From: JAVBMJ01 sp031552535
GTDB taxonomy: Bacteria; Bacteroidota; Bacteroidia; Bacteroidales; Rikenellaceae
DNA length: 50,297 nt
Reading direction: 5' to 3'
NCBI GenBank assembly: GCA_031552535.1
Contig: JAVBMJ010000010.1
Span: forward strand, 1 to 50,297
Shown in pieces: positions 1 through 10,200 of the stretch (the first letter of the stretch is position 1; each line of letters starts with the position of its first letter). The notes below the pieces were generated by a model. The model was not told the DNA's origin. It made no database searches and was given only the letters and a program-made list of their open reading frames with translations. A program made the translations under genes and the position numbers.

Positions 1-2008
1 ATTGGTTTACAGGAGTAAATATACGACAGTCTTCGTCAAGTATATTATCATAGCACCGGTAATACCTTGTGCTATAGATCGGGAAGTTCAATACAATGCC
101 CGAGCTTTTACCATCCGTAGTAGTATAAAAATATTCTCTTGTGGTCGATGATATCGTAGCAGCCTCTGTATTTGAAACAGAATAATCAAATGGAGAACAA
201 GATGGCGGAAATGGCTTATCGGAATCTACTATTTTTTTTATTCTAACTCCTCCGACTAAATTATTTAATCCCGGTTCGGCAACCCTGTAAAGCCTGTAAT
301 TATCTAAATAAGGCCACCCGTTATTCTTATTCGTACTACGGTAAACGACCAGCGAAGCGTCATTAGGTTCGTATTCAAAATAGGAGCACCCTCCGGTAGG
401 ATATACAATCTGAGCTAACATTCCTATTTTCATACCTTCAAAATTCGGATATCTTGCAGGTATCCCAAAGTTGGGCTCTATAGATGTTACTTCGGCAGAA
501 TAGTTGATGTTCAAATCATGGGGATGATACTTCCCCCGGCCATTGTAATAACCCCAATAATCGTATGAAGCGATCCCGTTTTCAGGGAATGTGGCGCTAC
601 GCCCATAATAGTCCATTGAGAATGATCCTTCTCCAGAAATATTTACTTCTGACAGGCTGACCTTGTGTCCTAATGAGGTATAATAGAGAGATGCCCTCTT
701 TATTTCTCTTGTTTGGTCTTTACGTATGCTGTTGACTACGACAGACCGGAGTTTATCGGCCACCTTTATAGTTCCTATACCTATATCGGGGTAATGGCTT
801 TGGCTTTCTGTCATATACTCATAGCTATCTTCGCCACCGACTTTCACTCCCGATTCCGTATGGTTTCCGGTATAATCGAATACGATACGGCATTTTCCCG
901 CTATGTCTATAGAGGTTAGTTGTCTGATTCTGGTAACATATTTTGTACAAGCTAAAAAATTGAGAGCTCCTTTTGCGTTGCCGTCAGGCCTTACCGATTC
1001 AACTACCTTAAGATCCGAATAATTGAATGTTGCTATTTGTCCATTTGGAGCTTTAATTCTGGTTAACATCCAAGAAGAGTATTCCTCTTTAGTATTATCT
1101 TCGGAGCGTCTGGGGTCAGGCATTGTTTCGCACTCGGGATACCAATAGTAATAGCGGTAATCGGTCTCTATTTTCGTATCCTGTACCCTGTCCAAGCCTC
1201 CGAAGGTATATTCATAACCGTCTCCGGTGGTTATAACTATCTTGCTTTTATCCTGGTCAGTCCCGGGCCTGAATGACGAAAGATCGACATGGTAAACCCC
1301 TTGCGGGCCATTAGTGTTATAAACTTTCACTTTATTCAGGTCCATATGAAACTTACCATTGTGTCCGGGAAATTTAAATGAAAATATATCGGGCGACGTT
1401 TCAGCAAATAATTCACGATCGTTTGGGCCTTTGCCAAGCACATATACATTCTCCGCAACAAAGGGGAAAGATACAGTTTCGCATTCTTCCTTCGTTTTAT
1501 CGTACCAAGCCCTGGCATCCAAGGTAGTGCACATCTGCTCATAATATGAATAATAGCCCGACCTGCGGTCAGAAATGTATTGGCGAAATGGTACTTCAGG
1601 ATGATATTCTCCCGCCTTATATTCGTCGGGGACTCCGCGCACCTGCCGCGTGATGACGCCTCCGGCATTCAGTAGCCAGCCGTGGCCCACTGATCCCGAC
1701 GGCATGTTGGGGATAAAACCGTCACAGGCATAGTCGATAGATATTGGTATCTCGAAATCGCCGTTCTTATAGACGTATACCGGTATCGAGAGTTTCAACG
1801 CCCCGGTATATAGGCTTACAGGCGTGTTGCCATACTTCATAAAACTCCACACATCGGCAGAAGGCATGTCGACACTTCTAAACTCATCGATCAGAATAGA
1901 GTTCTGCGCTCTGGCTCCAATTGCAGAAGATAGCAAAAGAGCCGAAAGAAAAAGCGGCCGCGCGTAATTGCGTCGAAACCGCATCAAAAAATCAGTTTTT
2001 AAAATCAT
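1..2008 (-). CDS. RHS-family secreted protein, N-terminal 669 residues (runs off the left edge)
   Basis: The minus frame is open from the ATG at 2008 to the window edge, so the C-terminus is missing. The N-terminus has a signal peptide: basic RFRRNY, then a hydrophobic stretch ending ARAQ. A second ATG at 1984 would start directly at the signal peptide and is equally plausible. The next segment (NTPVSLYTGALKLSIPVY, then a glycine-rich GSVGHGWLLNAGGVITR) is the entry domain typical of Bacteroidota RHS/YD-repeat proteins. Near residue 530 an IVYPTGG..FEYE motif and then GGVRIKKI are RHS-like strands. The family builds beta-cocoon shells, often around a C-terminal toxin, but that tip cannot be seen here. 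The gene lies beyond the terminator of the virion operon, has a possible promoter of its own, and is visibly more AT-rich over 1-1560 than the prophage genes. It looks like cargo rather than a virion gene. Family is fairly sure; role is inference. Confidence 0.8.
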   Translation of the reverse strand, partial: MILKTDFLMRFRRNYARPLFLSALLLSSAIGARAQNSILIDEFRSVDMPSADVWSFMKYGNTPVSLYTGALKLSIPVYVYKNGDFEIPISIDYACDGFIPNMPSGSVGHGWLLNAGGVITRQVRGVPDEYKAGEYHPEVPFRQYISDRRSGYYSYYEQMCTTLDARAWYDKTKEECETVSFPFVAENVYVLGKGPNDRELFAETSPDIFSFKFPGHNGKFHMDLNKVKVYNTNGPQGVYHVDLSSFRPGTDQDKSKIVITTGDGYEYTFGGLDRVQDTKIETDYRYYYWYPECETMPDPRRSEDNTKEEYSSWMLTRIKAPNGQIATFNYSDLKVVESVRPDGNAKGALNFLACTKYVTRIRQLTSIDIAGKCRIVFDYTGNHTESGVKVGGEDSYEYMTESQSHYPDIGIGTIKVADKLRSVVVNSIRKDQTREIKRASLYYTSLGHKVSLSEVNISGEGSFSMDYYGRSATFPENGIASYDYWGYYNGRGKYHPHDLNINYSAEVTSIEPNFGIPARYPNFEGMKIGMLAQIVYPTGGCSYFEYEPNDASLVVYRSTNKNNGWPYLDNYRLYRVAEPGLNNLVGGVRIKKIVDSDKPFPPSCSPFDYSVSNTEAATISSTTREYFYTTTDGKSSGIVLNFPIYSTRYYRCYDNILDEDCRIFTPVNQ

Positions 2009-2149
2009 AATAATTAAGTTTGGGTGATTGATATTGCGCCCGCCTACCTGCATAACGGCATTGCTACGTTATGTTGCTTGCAGATTGTTAGGCTGAAAAA
2101 TTCACCCGCAAGATAACCTTCAGACATAGGGGAATGTTTATACAATATC

Positions 2150-2177
2150 CAAATATAAAATTACCCAGGAACCTCAA
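2150..2177 (-). promoter_or_regulatory. possible promoter for the RHS-family gene
   Basis: On the minus strand TATATTTG (2157-2150) matches the Bacteroidota -7 consensus TAnnTTTG. A TTG at 2177-2175 stands 17 bp upstream and could serve as the -33 element. The -33 would lie inside the loop of the preceding terminator. A leader of about 140 nt before the ATG would result. The spacing is slightly short, so this is tentative. Confidence 0.3.
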
Positions 2178-2193
2178 GCCCCTGGGTAATTTT
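2157..2193 (-). terminator. intrinsic terminator of the prophage virion operon
   Basis: Perfect 13-bp inverted repeat with arms 2157-2169 and 2181-2193 and an 11-nt loop. It lies 18 bp past the stop of the portal gene. On the minus strand the arm ends in a short T run. It separates the portal operon from the RHS-family gene. Confidence 0.75.
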
Positions 2194-2210
2194 ATTAAGC
2201 TTAATGTAGA

Positions 2211-4196
2211 CTATATGGCTTCCGGCCCCATATATCGTTGTAGCAATGCCATCGCTTGCGGGTTGGCATTGGCTGTGGCCTGTTGTCCGAGCTGGGCAAC
2301 CTGGACCGGATCGATCTGGCCCTGCCCGGCCTGTTTGTTGAACATCTCCAGGTCGGCTTTGACTTTGTCGGCGAACGGCACCGAGGCATTGTTGAGGTAT
2401 ACTTCCAGCGGGATGAGCCCGGCGCGCAGCATCTCCATCAGCATCTCGTCGGCCGCCTGCCGGAATACCGGAGTATTCATGCTCTTGGAGGTTGTCAGGT
2501 TGAAGTCGGTGACCTTTTTCACCAGTTCCGGGTAGTACACTTTGGCCGTGTCGCGGAACGCCTTGCCGTTGGTGTCGACGTAGCGCGGCTCGTCGTAATA
2601 CTGCATGATCACCTTCAGCAGTTTCTCGTCGCGCTTCTGGCAAAACATATTGTGCCGGTCGAATACCAGCGTATAGTTCAGCATCGAGTTTTGCGCCTGC
2701 TGGGCATAGAGGCTCGATGCCGTACCGGGCCGCGACACCTGCCCCTGCACGGCACCCGACAGCCCCGATATCTGAGCCATCAGGTCCATCTGGAGTTTCA
2801 GCATCTCCCATCCGCCGATGTTGGTGGCGTTGGTTGAGATCTGTTGCGGCAGCTTGCTGGAAGCGTCGCGCGGCATGATGATCACGCCGTTGGTTTTCAC
2901 ATACTGGCGTGTCACATCCTCTATGGTCCACCCTTCGGGCAGGCACTCCTCCGGGAAAAGCAATAACCCTTTGGCGCTCGACCCCATAATGAAATCGATC
3001 ATCACGATAAGCCGGTTGATGTAGCGCTGTATGTCGATCAAATCCGACATCACCGGCACGAACGTTCCGTCGGTGACGGGCATGGCCGAGAAGACGTACG
3101 GGTGCGATTCATGCTTGTAAGGAGTCTCCATCTCCTTGAGGCAAAGCCCGGTCGGGGTGAGGAACTTCACCCGCCAGTAGTATTCATATTGCTGTTCGGC
3201 GTATATCTGCTTTACTTCCTCTGCCGGTATGCCGTGTGAGGCGGCCAGGGCGATGCGTTCGGCGTTGATACGCCGAACCTCCTCCATCCCGAGGCCGGTG
3301 TGGACCTCTTCGGTCCCGTCCAGATAGTCATGGCAGTAGAGCACCCAGCGCCCGCAGCGCTCCCATACCTCCACGACACGGTATTTGTTCGATAGCACCG
3401 TCAGTCCGTGGAAGTCCAGCATCGGCAACGTGTCCTTGCTGCGGTTCGCACCTTCGAGCATGTCGCTGCGCCACTGTGTGTAGACGCTACCAAGGGTCTC
3501 CATATCGGCCTTCGAACGGGCGAAGTTGCGCACCAGTTCGTCGAATGTGTAGTCGTGTATCTCGCCTACGCGTCGCAGGTCCAACAAGCGCGGGTCCTCG
3601 AAATCCTGATTGAAGAATATACGGTTGGCGTTCACCAGGTCGATGCGCGCGTCGTAGCGGTTGCGTTCGCTCCAGTATTGATATCCGATCTTGGCCACGC
3701 CGATCCCCGCTGCCAGCAACTCTTCGAGCATGTTAATGTCGAGCGTCGCCACCTCGTTCACCTGCTGCGCGGCCTGCACGGTGTTAGTGAGCATATCCCC
3801 CAGGTCGCTCTCGTCGGCGCACCGGGCATGGACCACCGTCTGCGACGGGTTGGAAAGCAACTGCCCGTGGATATTGCGGAAATACTGCTGGATAAAATTA
3901 TGTTTCAGGGGCACCTTGCCCTGAGAGCTGATGTATATATCCTCCCGTACCGGCTTGCCGGTATCGGGGTTCGTGATCACGTCGCCCCACTGGTCGCCAT
4001 TCTTGTAGCGCAGGTTGCGGCGCCGGTTCTCCCGCATTTCGGCCAGGGCGTTCCAGTCGTTGGCGCAGTTGTAGAGCAGGGTCATGTTCTCACGGCCTGC
4101 GGTGAAGCTGCTGCGCTGCTCCCGCACGGTCGCCGTCACGCTCTTCCCGGCACGGGCCAGACGCTTTATCTGTTTGGGGTCTAACTTGGTAATCAT
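2211..4196 (-). CDS. phage portal protein (podovirus/P22-like)
   Basis: This 661-residue protein is the putative dodecameric portal at the capsid vertex, through which DNA is packaged and ejected. The N-terminal part (about residues 55-115) has the pattern of portal proteins: RRNLRYKNGDQWGD, then a conserved KHNFIQQYFRNIHGQLL helix. A central region (about 390-500) has YINRLIVMIDFIMGSSAKGLL and SGLSGAVQGQ, followed by a long helical segment. The C-terminus is Gln/Ala-rich, as in P22-type portals. It begins 4 nt after the stop of the giant virion gene, so the two are probably co-transcribed and translationally coupled, and it ends just before a terminator. Capsid and terminase large subunit are not adjacent in the window. 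The assignment rests on motif recognition and context without a database search. Confidence 0.75.
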   Translation of the reverse strand: MITKLDPKQIKRLARAGKSVTATVREQRSSFTAGRENMTLLYNCANDWNALAEMRENRRRNLRYKNGDQWGDVITNPDTGKPVREDIYISSQGKVPLKHNFIQQYFRNIHGQLLSNPSQTVVHARCADESDLGDMLTNTVQAAQQVNEVATLDINMLEELLAAGIGVAKIGYQYWSERNRYDARIDLVNANRIFFNQDFEDPRLLDLRRVGEIHDYTFDELVRNFARSKADMETLGSVYTQWRSDMLEGANRSKDTLPMLDFHGLTVLSNKYRVVEVWERCGRWVLYCHDYLDGTEEVHTGLGMEEVRRINAERIALAASHGIPAEEVKQIYAEQQYEYYWRVKFLTPTGLCLKEMETPYKHESHPYVFSAMPVTDGTFVPVMSDLIDIQRYINRLIVMIDFIMGSSAKGLLLFPEECLPEGWTIEDVTRQYVKTNGVIIMPRDASSKLPQQISTNATNIGGWEMLKLQMDLMAQISGLSGAVQGQVSRPGTASSLYAQQAQNSMLNYTLVFDRHNMFCQKRDEKLLKVIMQYYDEPRYVDTNGKAFRDTAKVYYPELVKKVTDFNLTTSKSMNTPVFRQAADEMLMEMLRAGLIPLEVYLNNASVPFADKVKADLEMFNKQAGQGQIDPVQVAQLGQQATANANPQAMALLQRYMGPEAI

Positions 4197-4200
4197 ATGG

Positions 4201-7200
4201 TTATTCGTTTTGCTGTTCTATCAACCGGTCCAACTGCTCCTGCCAGTCTGGGGCGCTCCAGTCGATCTCGTTGTCGATATCATTGGAGGTTTTCATCACG
4301 CGGGACACCTGCTCACTCAACTCATCGTACTCTTTCGACTGCGGATCGGTGGTTTCGAGCGCTTTGCGGATAGCTTTACGCTGTTTGTCGAATTCGTGGA
4401 AAAACCGGTAACGGATTTCGTTACGGATCAAATCCTCGTTCTCAGCCTTCGGGTTACCATCCTTCCGGTATTTAGTATAGATCGTATGCAGGCGTTCGAG
4501 ACGTTTCATACGTTCGTAGTATGCTTCGTGGGGGCGCTCTTCGTAAGCCTGGCCGATAAGACGGTTAAATATGGGTACGTCCCGGGCTTCGACATCAATG
4601 TCACTGCTAATCATCGCCTTGCCCGTATCTCTCAGATTCCAGAAGAAACGGCCTCCGTAAATTGTCCCGCCGGCATAAGATTTCATTATATGCTGAACGT
4701 GGGAAGGATTCCACTCGAACAACAGCGCTTTCCATGGCTTTTTATCCCCGTCGCGTTCCACCGATGCACCCCATGTCTCATCTCCGCCGCCAATGCTGTT
4801 CAACCGGCGGCAGAATTGAGTTATGGCGGCGTTGGCATTTTTAAGACCCAACTCACTGCCCGGTGTGGTCTCGTTGTATGCCGTCCTTCCTAGCGGGCGA
4901 CCGAAGGTGTCCTCGTTTTGCACACAGTCGAGCCACGGGGTCATTACGCTCGGGGTAACCGTTCTTGCAAACGAGGCATTTTCAGGGGCGGGAACCGGCA
5001 GGTGCTCCTCCCAGATAGCCTTCATCATCTTGTCTGCAGCTTCATCGGCGGGGATATAGCCCTGCGAGGCGTCGTAGAGTATTGCACCCCAGGCGTGGTA
5101 CACCCTTAACCCCTGCGGTTGCGGTATCTTGGCGTATCCCTTGCCGCTGAAGAAAGGTATCACTATATTCTGCATACGGACATAAAGCGGAATAAAATAC
5201 TTCTTGTCATCGTCGTCCCCATCTCCATCCCTGCCTCCGTTGATTATGTCCACGGCCAACTTGGCCAATAGCGAAATTAGAAAGCCGATAGCCACAGAGT
5301 TTACAACATACAAAGTGAAACGCTCCGGATTTCGCTTTGCAACTCTGGCCGTCTGAGCCAGGCCCTGCACCGTTGCGTTATAGAATATATAGAATAGCCC
5401 AAACACCCTGGAGTATCTCCCCCGGCGGTTGAAGTTGACGGTAATGTTTTTGGCGGCGGTCACGGCGTCGAACACATCTTTTCCCGAATCCAGCGCCCCG
5501 AGGAAGGTGGCAAAGCGGGAACAGTTCTCTGATATCTCCGACACAGCCTGGACATACTCCATTATCCTTCTTCTGACAAGCTCCGCATCCTGTAATTTGT
5601 GATCGAATTTGGCACTATTCATTGCGCGGCCCAACAGGGTCCTTCCTGTATGGGAGTGCAAAGCCACATACCGTTTAAGGTCCTTCTCAATGGCGGACAG
5701 CTCTTTGGTGAATACAAACCCCGTCTGCCCGCCTTGCTCCACAAACAGGTCGAACAGGGTGTCGAGCACGCGTCTTTCGCCATAAATGGCAACCAGTTTC
5801 TCTCGGTCCTCCCTGTTTGTTACATCCAGGCCGTTCGCCTCGGCCATCGTAAGCGGTTTGCCTTTACCCGTTACACCGCGGTAGATAGGCTTGAAGGAGC
5901 TTGGCAGGTTCTTGACAAATCCCCTGACCGATGCGCTATCCTTATCAATGGCATGGACAATGGCAGCATGCTGGATATCGCGAAGCGAGTTTGATATCAC
6001 AAACGACGGGTCGAGCATCGTGTTCGATACCGCCATCCAACGGGTGAGCCGCCCCAGCGTTCGGTCTATCCCCGGAGACAATTTAATGATATCGCCGTTG
6101 ATCGCCCTGGCTATCGCCGGATCGGCGAACGTGATCACATTACGCGTGCCGTTTATATAGTACTCAACCGAACGCTCCATATCCTCCCTAAACCCTGTGG
6201 GTATCTCGCCACGGGCATTGAAGTCGGTGGCTATTTCGCGCACCTCCTCCAGAGGCTGCAGCTCCTCGATCTTCGCCAGCCAGTGGGCCGCATCGTCCTG
6301 ATTCCCGTTGCGTTCCGCCTCCCTGAGGTTACGCTCCATCTCTCTCAACTTTTTCCGCACGGCCTTCGAACGCTCCAAGGTCTCTTTGTCCGGCGTCTGA
6401 TCGGGCGGGATAGGCTTCCACTTGCCCATGAACCGGGCATAATATATCTTACGCATCTGGAATATCGGGTCGGTAGCCTGGGCTCCACGCACACTGCGGG
6501 CTTTGCTGCACAGATCGGCAAGGGGATGTAACGCTTCGTTAAACTTGGTCTTCCTGATCACTCTCGACCCGAAAAGTATCATATTGGAAATGGGGTTGTG
6601 CGGTTTCGTGGCACGCCCCTCCGCCTTGGGCATATATACCCCGCGGCTCACTTTGTGTGTCACCTCCCCGAAATCGTACTCCTGCAACGGATCGATCAAC
6701 TCGTTTGCCTTCAGGTCATACCCAATCAACGGCACGTAATGCTTCCACCCGTGCCCGCGCATCAGGGCTTTCTGCTCGGCAGTGATCATCCCGGAGTCGA
6801 CCAGTGTGTCGAGTATAAACAGGTTCGCCTTGTCGATGGCTTCCCACAACTCTCCGAGCAGTTCCGTTCCCGAAGTGCGTTTGTGCATATCCCGGATGGT
6901 GTCCTGCACCAGCGCCATATTCCACTGCTCCGTCGCGTTCTCTTTCGTGGGAATGGTGTTGATACCCGACTCGTGGCGCTCCAGGGCCGACTCGCAGGTG
7001 ATGTAGTCGATAACCTGCTCCGTGGTTAACCCGGTGCGCTTAACTATCTCCGACATCGTTTTGAGCATCGGTCGGATGTAGCGTTTTTCGTATCGCACCT
7101 CAGCTGCAGCCGCCTTGCTGTCACTATGATTCAAAGAATTATAGATATCCATAGAGCTATCCACCTCTAACCCGAAGTTCTCTTCGAGCAGATCCTGAAA

Positions 7201-10200
7201 CTTTTTTACAGCATAATGCGAATCTTGCCAGTTCCTTATGTGCTGGTCCTTCGTGAGGAAAAGAGGATTCTTCCGTGCATAAAACACCTTCCCCGACGCC
7301 AGGAAAGCAGCATTCTTATTTCTCGGATCGAACCAATCCCGCTCCCGGCTGCGCCGTTCCTGTTCAAAGCGCAGACTATCTCTTTCAGACTTACGCCGGG
7401 CAAGACTTTGACGTTTCTCCTCGGGCAGTTCCTCCACAAGGTCGGCTATGAATCTGCTGAACCCATCTTCCCCGAGCAGCTTTTCCATATTGGCCGATGC
7501 CATATAATTCTTGGCGGCATGAATCGAATCAGCATGGCCCAAACCTACGACCGCTTTGGCCTGTTCTCCAAACCCTTCGTAGGATTTGCGGACAAAAGCG
7601 TCGTACCGCTTACCCAGAAGGCGCGACGTCACCCCGTTGCGCCTCACATACTCCGCCACGGCATGATGTACCTGCCCCCCGGTAGCATCGTCCCCGAACA
7701 GGTTGCGGTAGCGGTAATCTTCGGTACCGCCATAAAGTTTTCGGCGAACAGTCCTCTCACGGGCTATCAACTCTGCCACAGCTAACGCGGAGCTTCCCGT
7801 GGCCAGACGATTCTTCGCCTTCCACAGCATAAAGGCGATATCGTTGTCCGACACCTTTATATCCAAATGCAGCACTTCGCGCAGCCACTCCCGCACCTGA
7901 GCCATAACACGGATAAACCTGCCGGGAGTAACATTGCCCTCGGCCATCCCCGCAATATACTCCTCGGCAGCCACGGTCGGGCTGTCGTACTTAGCCGACA
8001 ACTTAGCACGGGTCCGCTCGTCCAGAGAATCCCATACTTTCGCAAGAAGGTGGTCGTACCGCTTCCCGAATAGCTCCCCCATCCCTTTGTGCCCGACCAC
8101 CTCATGCAGCACCGTGGCCTGGGCGTCGGCCTCACTGACATGGTTGGGCAATACGACAACCACCTCGCCCGTTTTCATATCGTACCATCCCTTCGAACGG
8201 CGCTTGCGGCGTTGCCGGTCGATGCTCGGGTCTTCTATATCGTCCACATTACTTACGATGCGGACCGTGGTACGTAGCGCTTCCGCAGTCGCCTCTATAA
8301 TAGTAGAGGTGATTTTACCGGATGCCTTTACATTATCATTCCGGAAACGGATATCGGCAATGGCCGCATCGAATGCCCCGGTGTTGTCTGTGGCCGACTT
8401 TACCTGTTCAGGCTGGAACACGGCATAAACCGTAGAACTCGGAAAGCTCCGGCGCATGCCGTCCTGCGAATCCTTTATGCGTGTTATGATAACTCCGGTG
8501 CGATCCTCAGGGGTGCTATGCTCCGAGGCTTTGATAACGATATTCTCGATATGGTTATGATCGCCATCTTGATAATCGCCGTAAGGCTTATGTCCGGCAT
8601 CGAATCGCACCGCATCACGGATATTCAGGAACGCTTCCACGACGGTTCCCCCGTAATCTTTCGCGACCCGGAGTTTATCTGTAAAAAATGCAGCGTTAGC
8701 GTCACGCAAATCATTGCTCTTTGTCCTGAATACGGTAAACTCCTCGCGGGTCCCGTGATAAACCACCATAGGTTCCCCGTTATCGTCGACAACCTTCGAA
8801 GCGTTCCCGGGATCGTTTTCCCAATCGCCGAACCACTCTTTGAACGCACGGGTACGCACCGTCACCCACTGTTCGGGCGACAGATTAGTAGCTTCCCCGT
8901 TGGGCGCCTTCAAATAGGTGCCATCGGATTCCGCCCTGGCAATAATGCCTGTACGCTCCTGCTCTAATGTTTCTTCTTCTGCAGCCTCTGTGTCACGGAA
9001 TAGAAGTGTATTGCCTGTTTGAGCGTCGACCTTCTCCTGTATCGCGTCGAAAAGCTGGTCGAATTTCTCCCTGAACGCCGGCGTTTCATCCGCATTCGGG
9101 TATGGATAATTTTCGAGGGAGAATCCGACCTGGTTTATCCATTCGCCCACGTTCTTATAGTTGGCCAGAAAGTCATTGGACTCGTTGTTTGCGTCGAGTT
9201 TTTCGATCACATAACTCTCGAACGCTCGGGCAGCCATCTCTATGTTCCTGGACCAGTAGCTCTTCATCCTGGGTTCGTCGAGCGACAGGGAACGTGAGTG
9301 CATCCCGGACTCTTTTATGGCCGCCATTACGTTGCTGAACGCATCTAATACCTCCTGCCGCGTTTCGTCAGCCTGATCCGTTTTCGTAGTTTTGCGGCGC
9401 GGCATGTTGGTCATATACTCTGTCCATTCTCCACGATGCCGCGAGAAATAGTTGTCCAGCGCATGAAACCACTCGTGGGCAAGGCTGCCGGCGCCGCGTG
9501 TCTTGGTGAGGTTTATCACCACTTTGTCCGACTCGTAATGTGCCGACGACGCCGAGCCTGTGCCCATGCCGCCACGGGCGCCGAATGCCAGAGCCAGCTC
9601 TCCGTTCAACGATAACGCCGCAGGTGATTTGCCCAACACTCCGGAGAGGTCCATGAGCGCATCGTAAGCGTCGTTGAGAGCCTGCTGCCGCTCCGGGCCC
9701 GTCACCCAGTTGCCGAATTCAACACCGCGAAAACGGAACGTTTCGGTGAACTGCCCGGGGGTAACATCCCTGCCGTTACGCCAGTCCACGCCCCGCCGGG
9801 GATTGTTCGTGGCCCTGCGTTCTTCGGGTGTGGCACTGATGCGGTTCCACAAGGCTTCCAACTCCGCCCGGTTTTCTCTCAGATACTCGAAAGCGTCTTT
9901 AGACGTTTTAAAATCACCTTTCAGCTTGAAAGGGAACTTGCCCTGCATGGGCTTGCCGATGTAGACCTCCTTTGTGCTTCGATTGATGTATACGTTAAGT
10001 GCCACATTTCTCGCCGCCTTTGGTGCGACGAGGATATTTCGAAGTGCATCGATAGCCTCCGGAAGGGTTCCGTAGCTCTTCACCATAAAACGTCCCCGCA
10101 TTATGGTATAGTTATTCGAGCCCCTGGTAGTAGTGATGCTATAATTACCCGGATTGAATTCTTCTTTGGGGAATCCGAATGCTTTGGCCACCTCGACGAA

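Noticed and set aside
2161..2946. 261-codon minus-strand frame inside the portal gene
   Set aside because: Arg/Gly/Ala-rich shadow in another frame of a protein with clear portal motifs; unlike the 11475-11948 frame it has no good start signal and abnormal composition.
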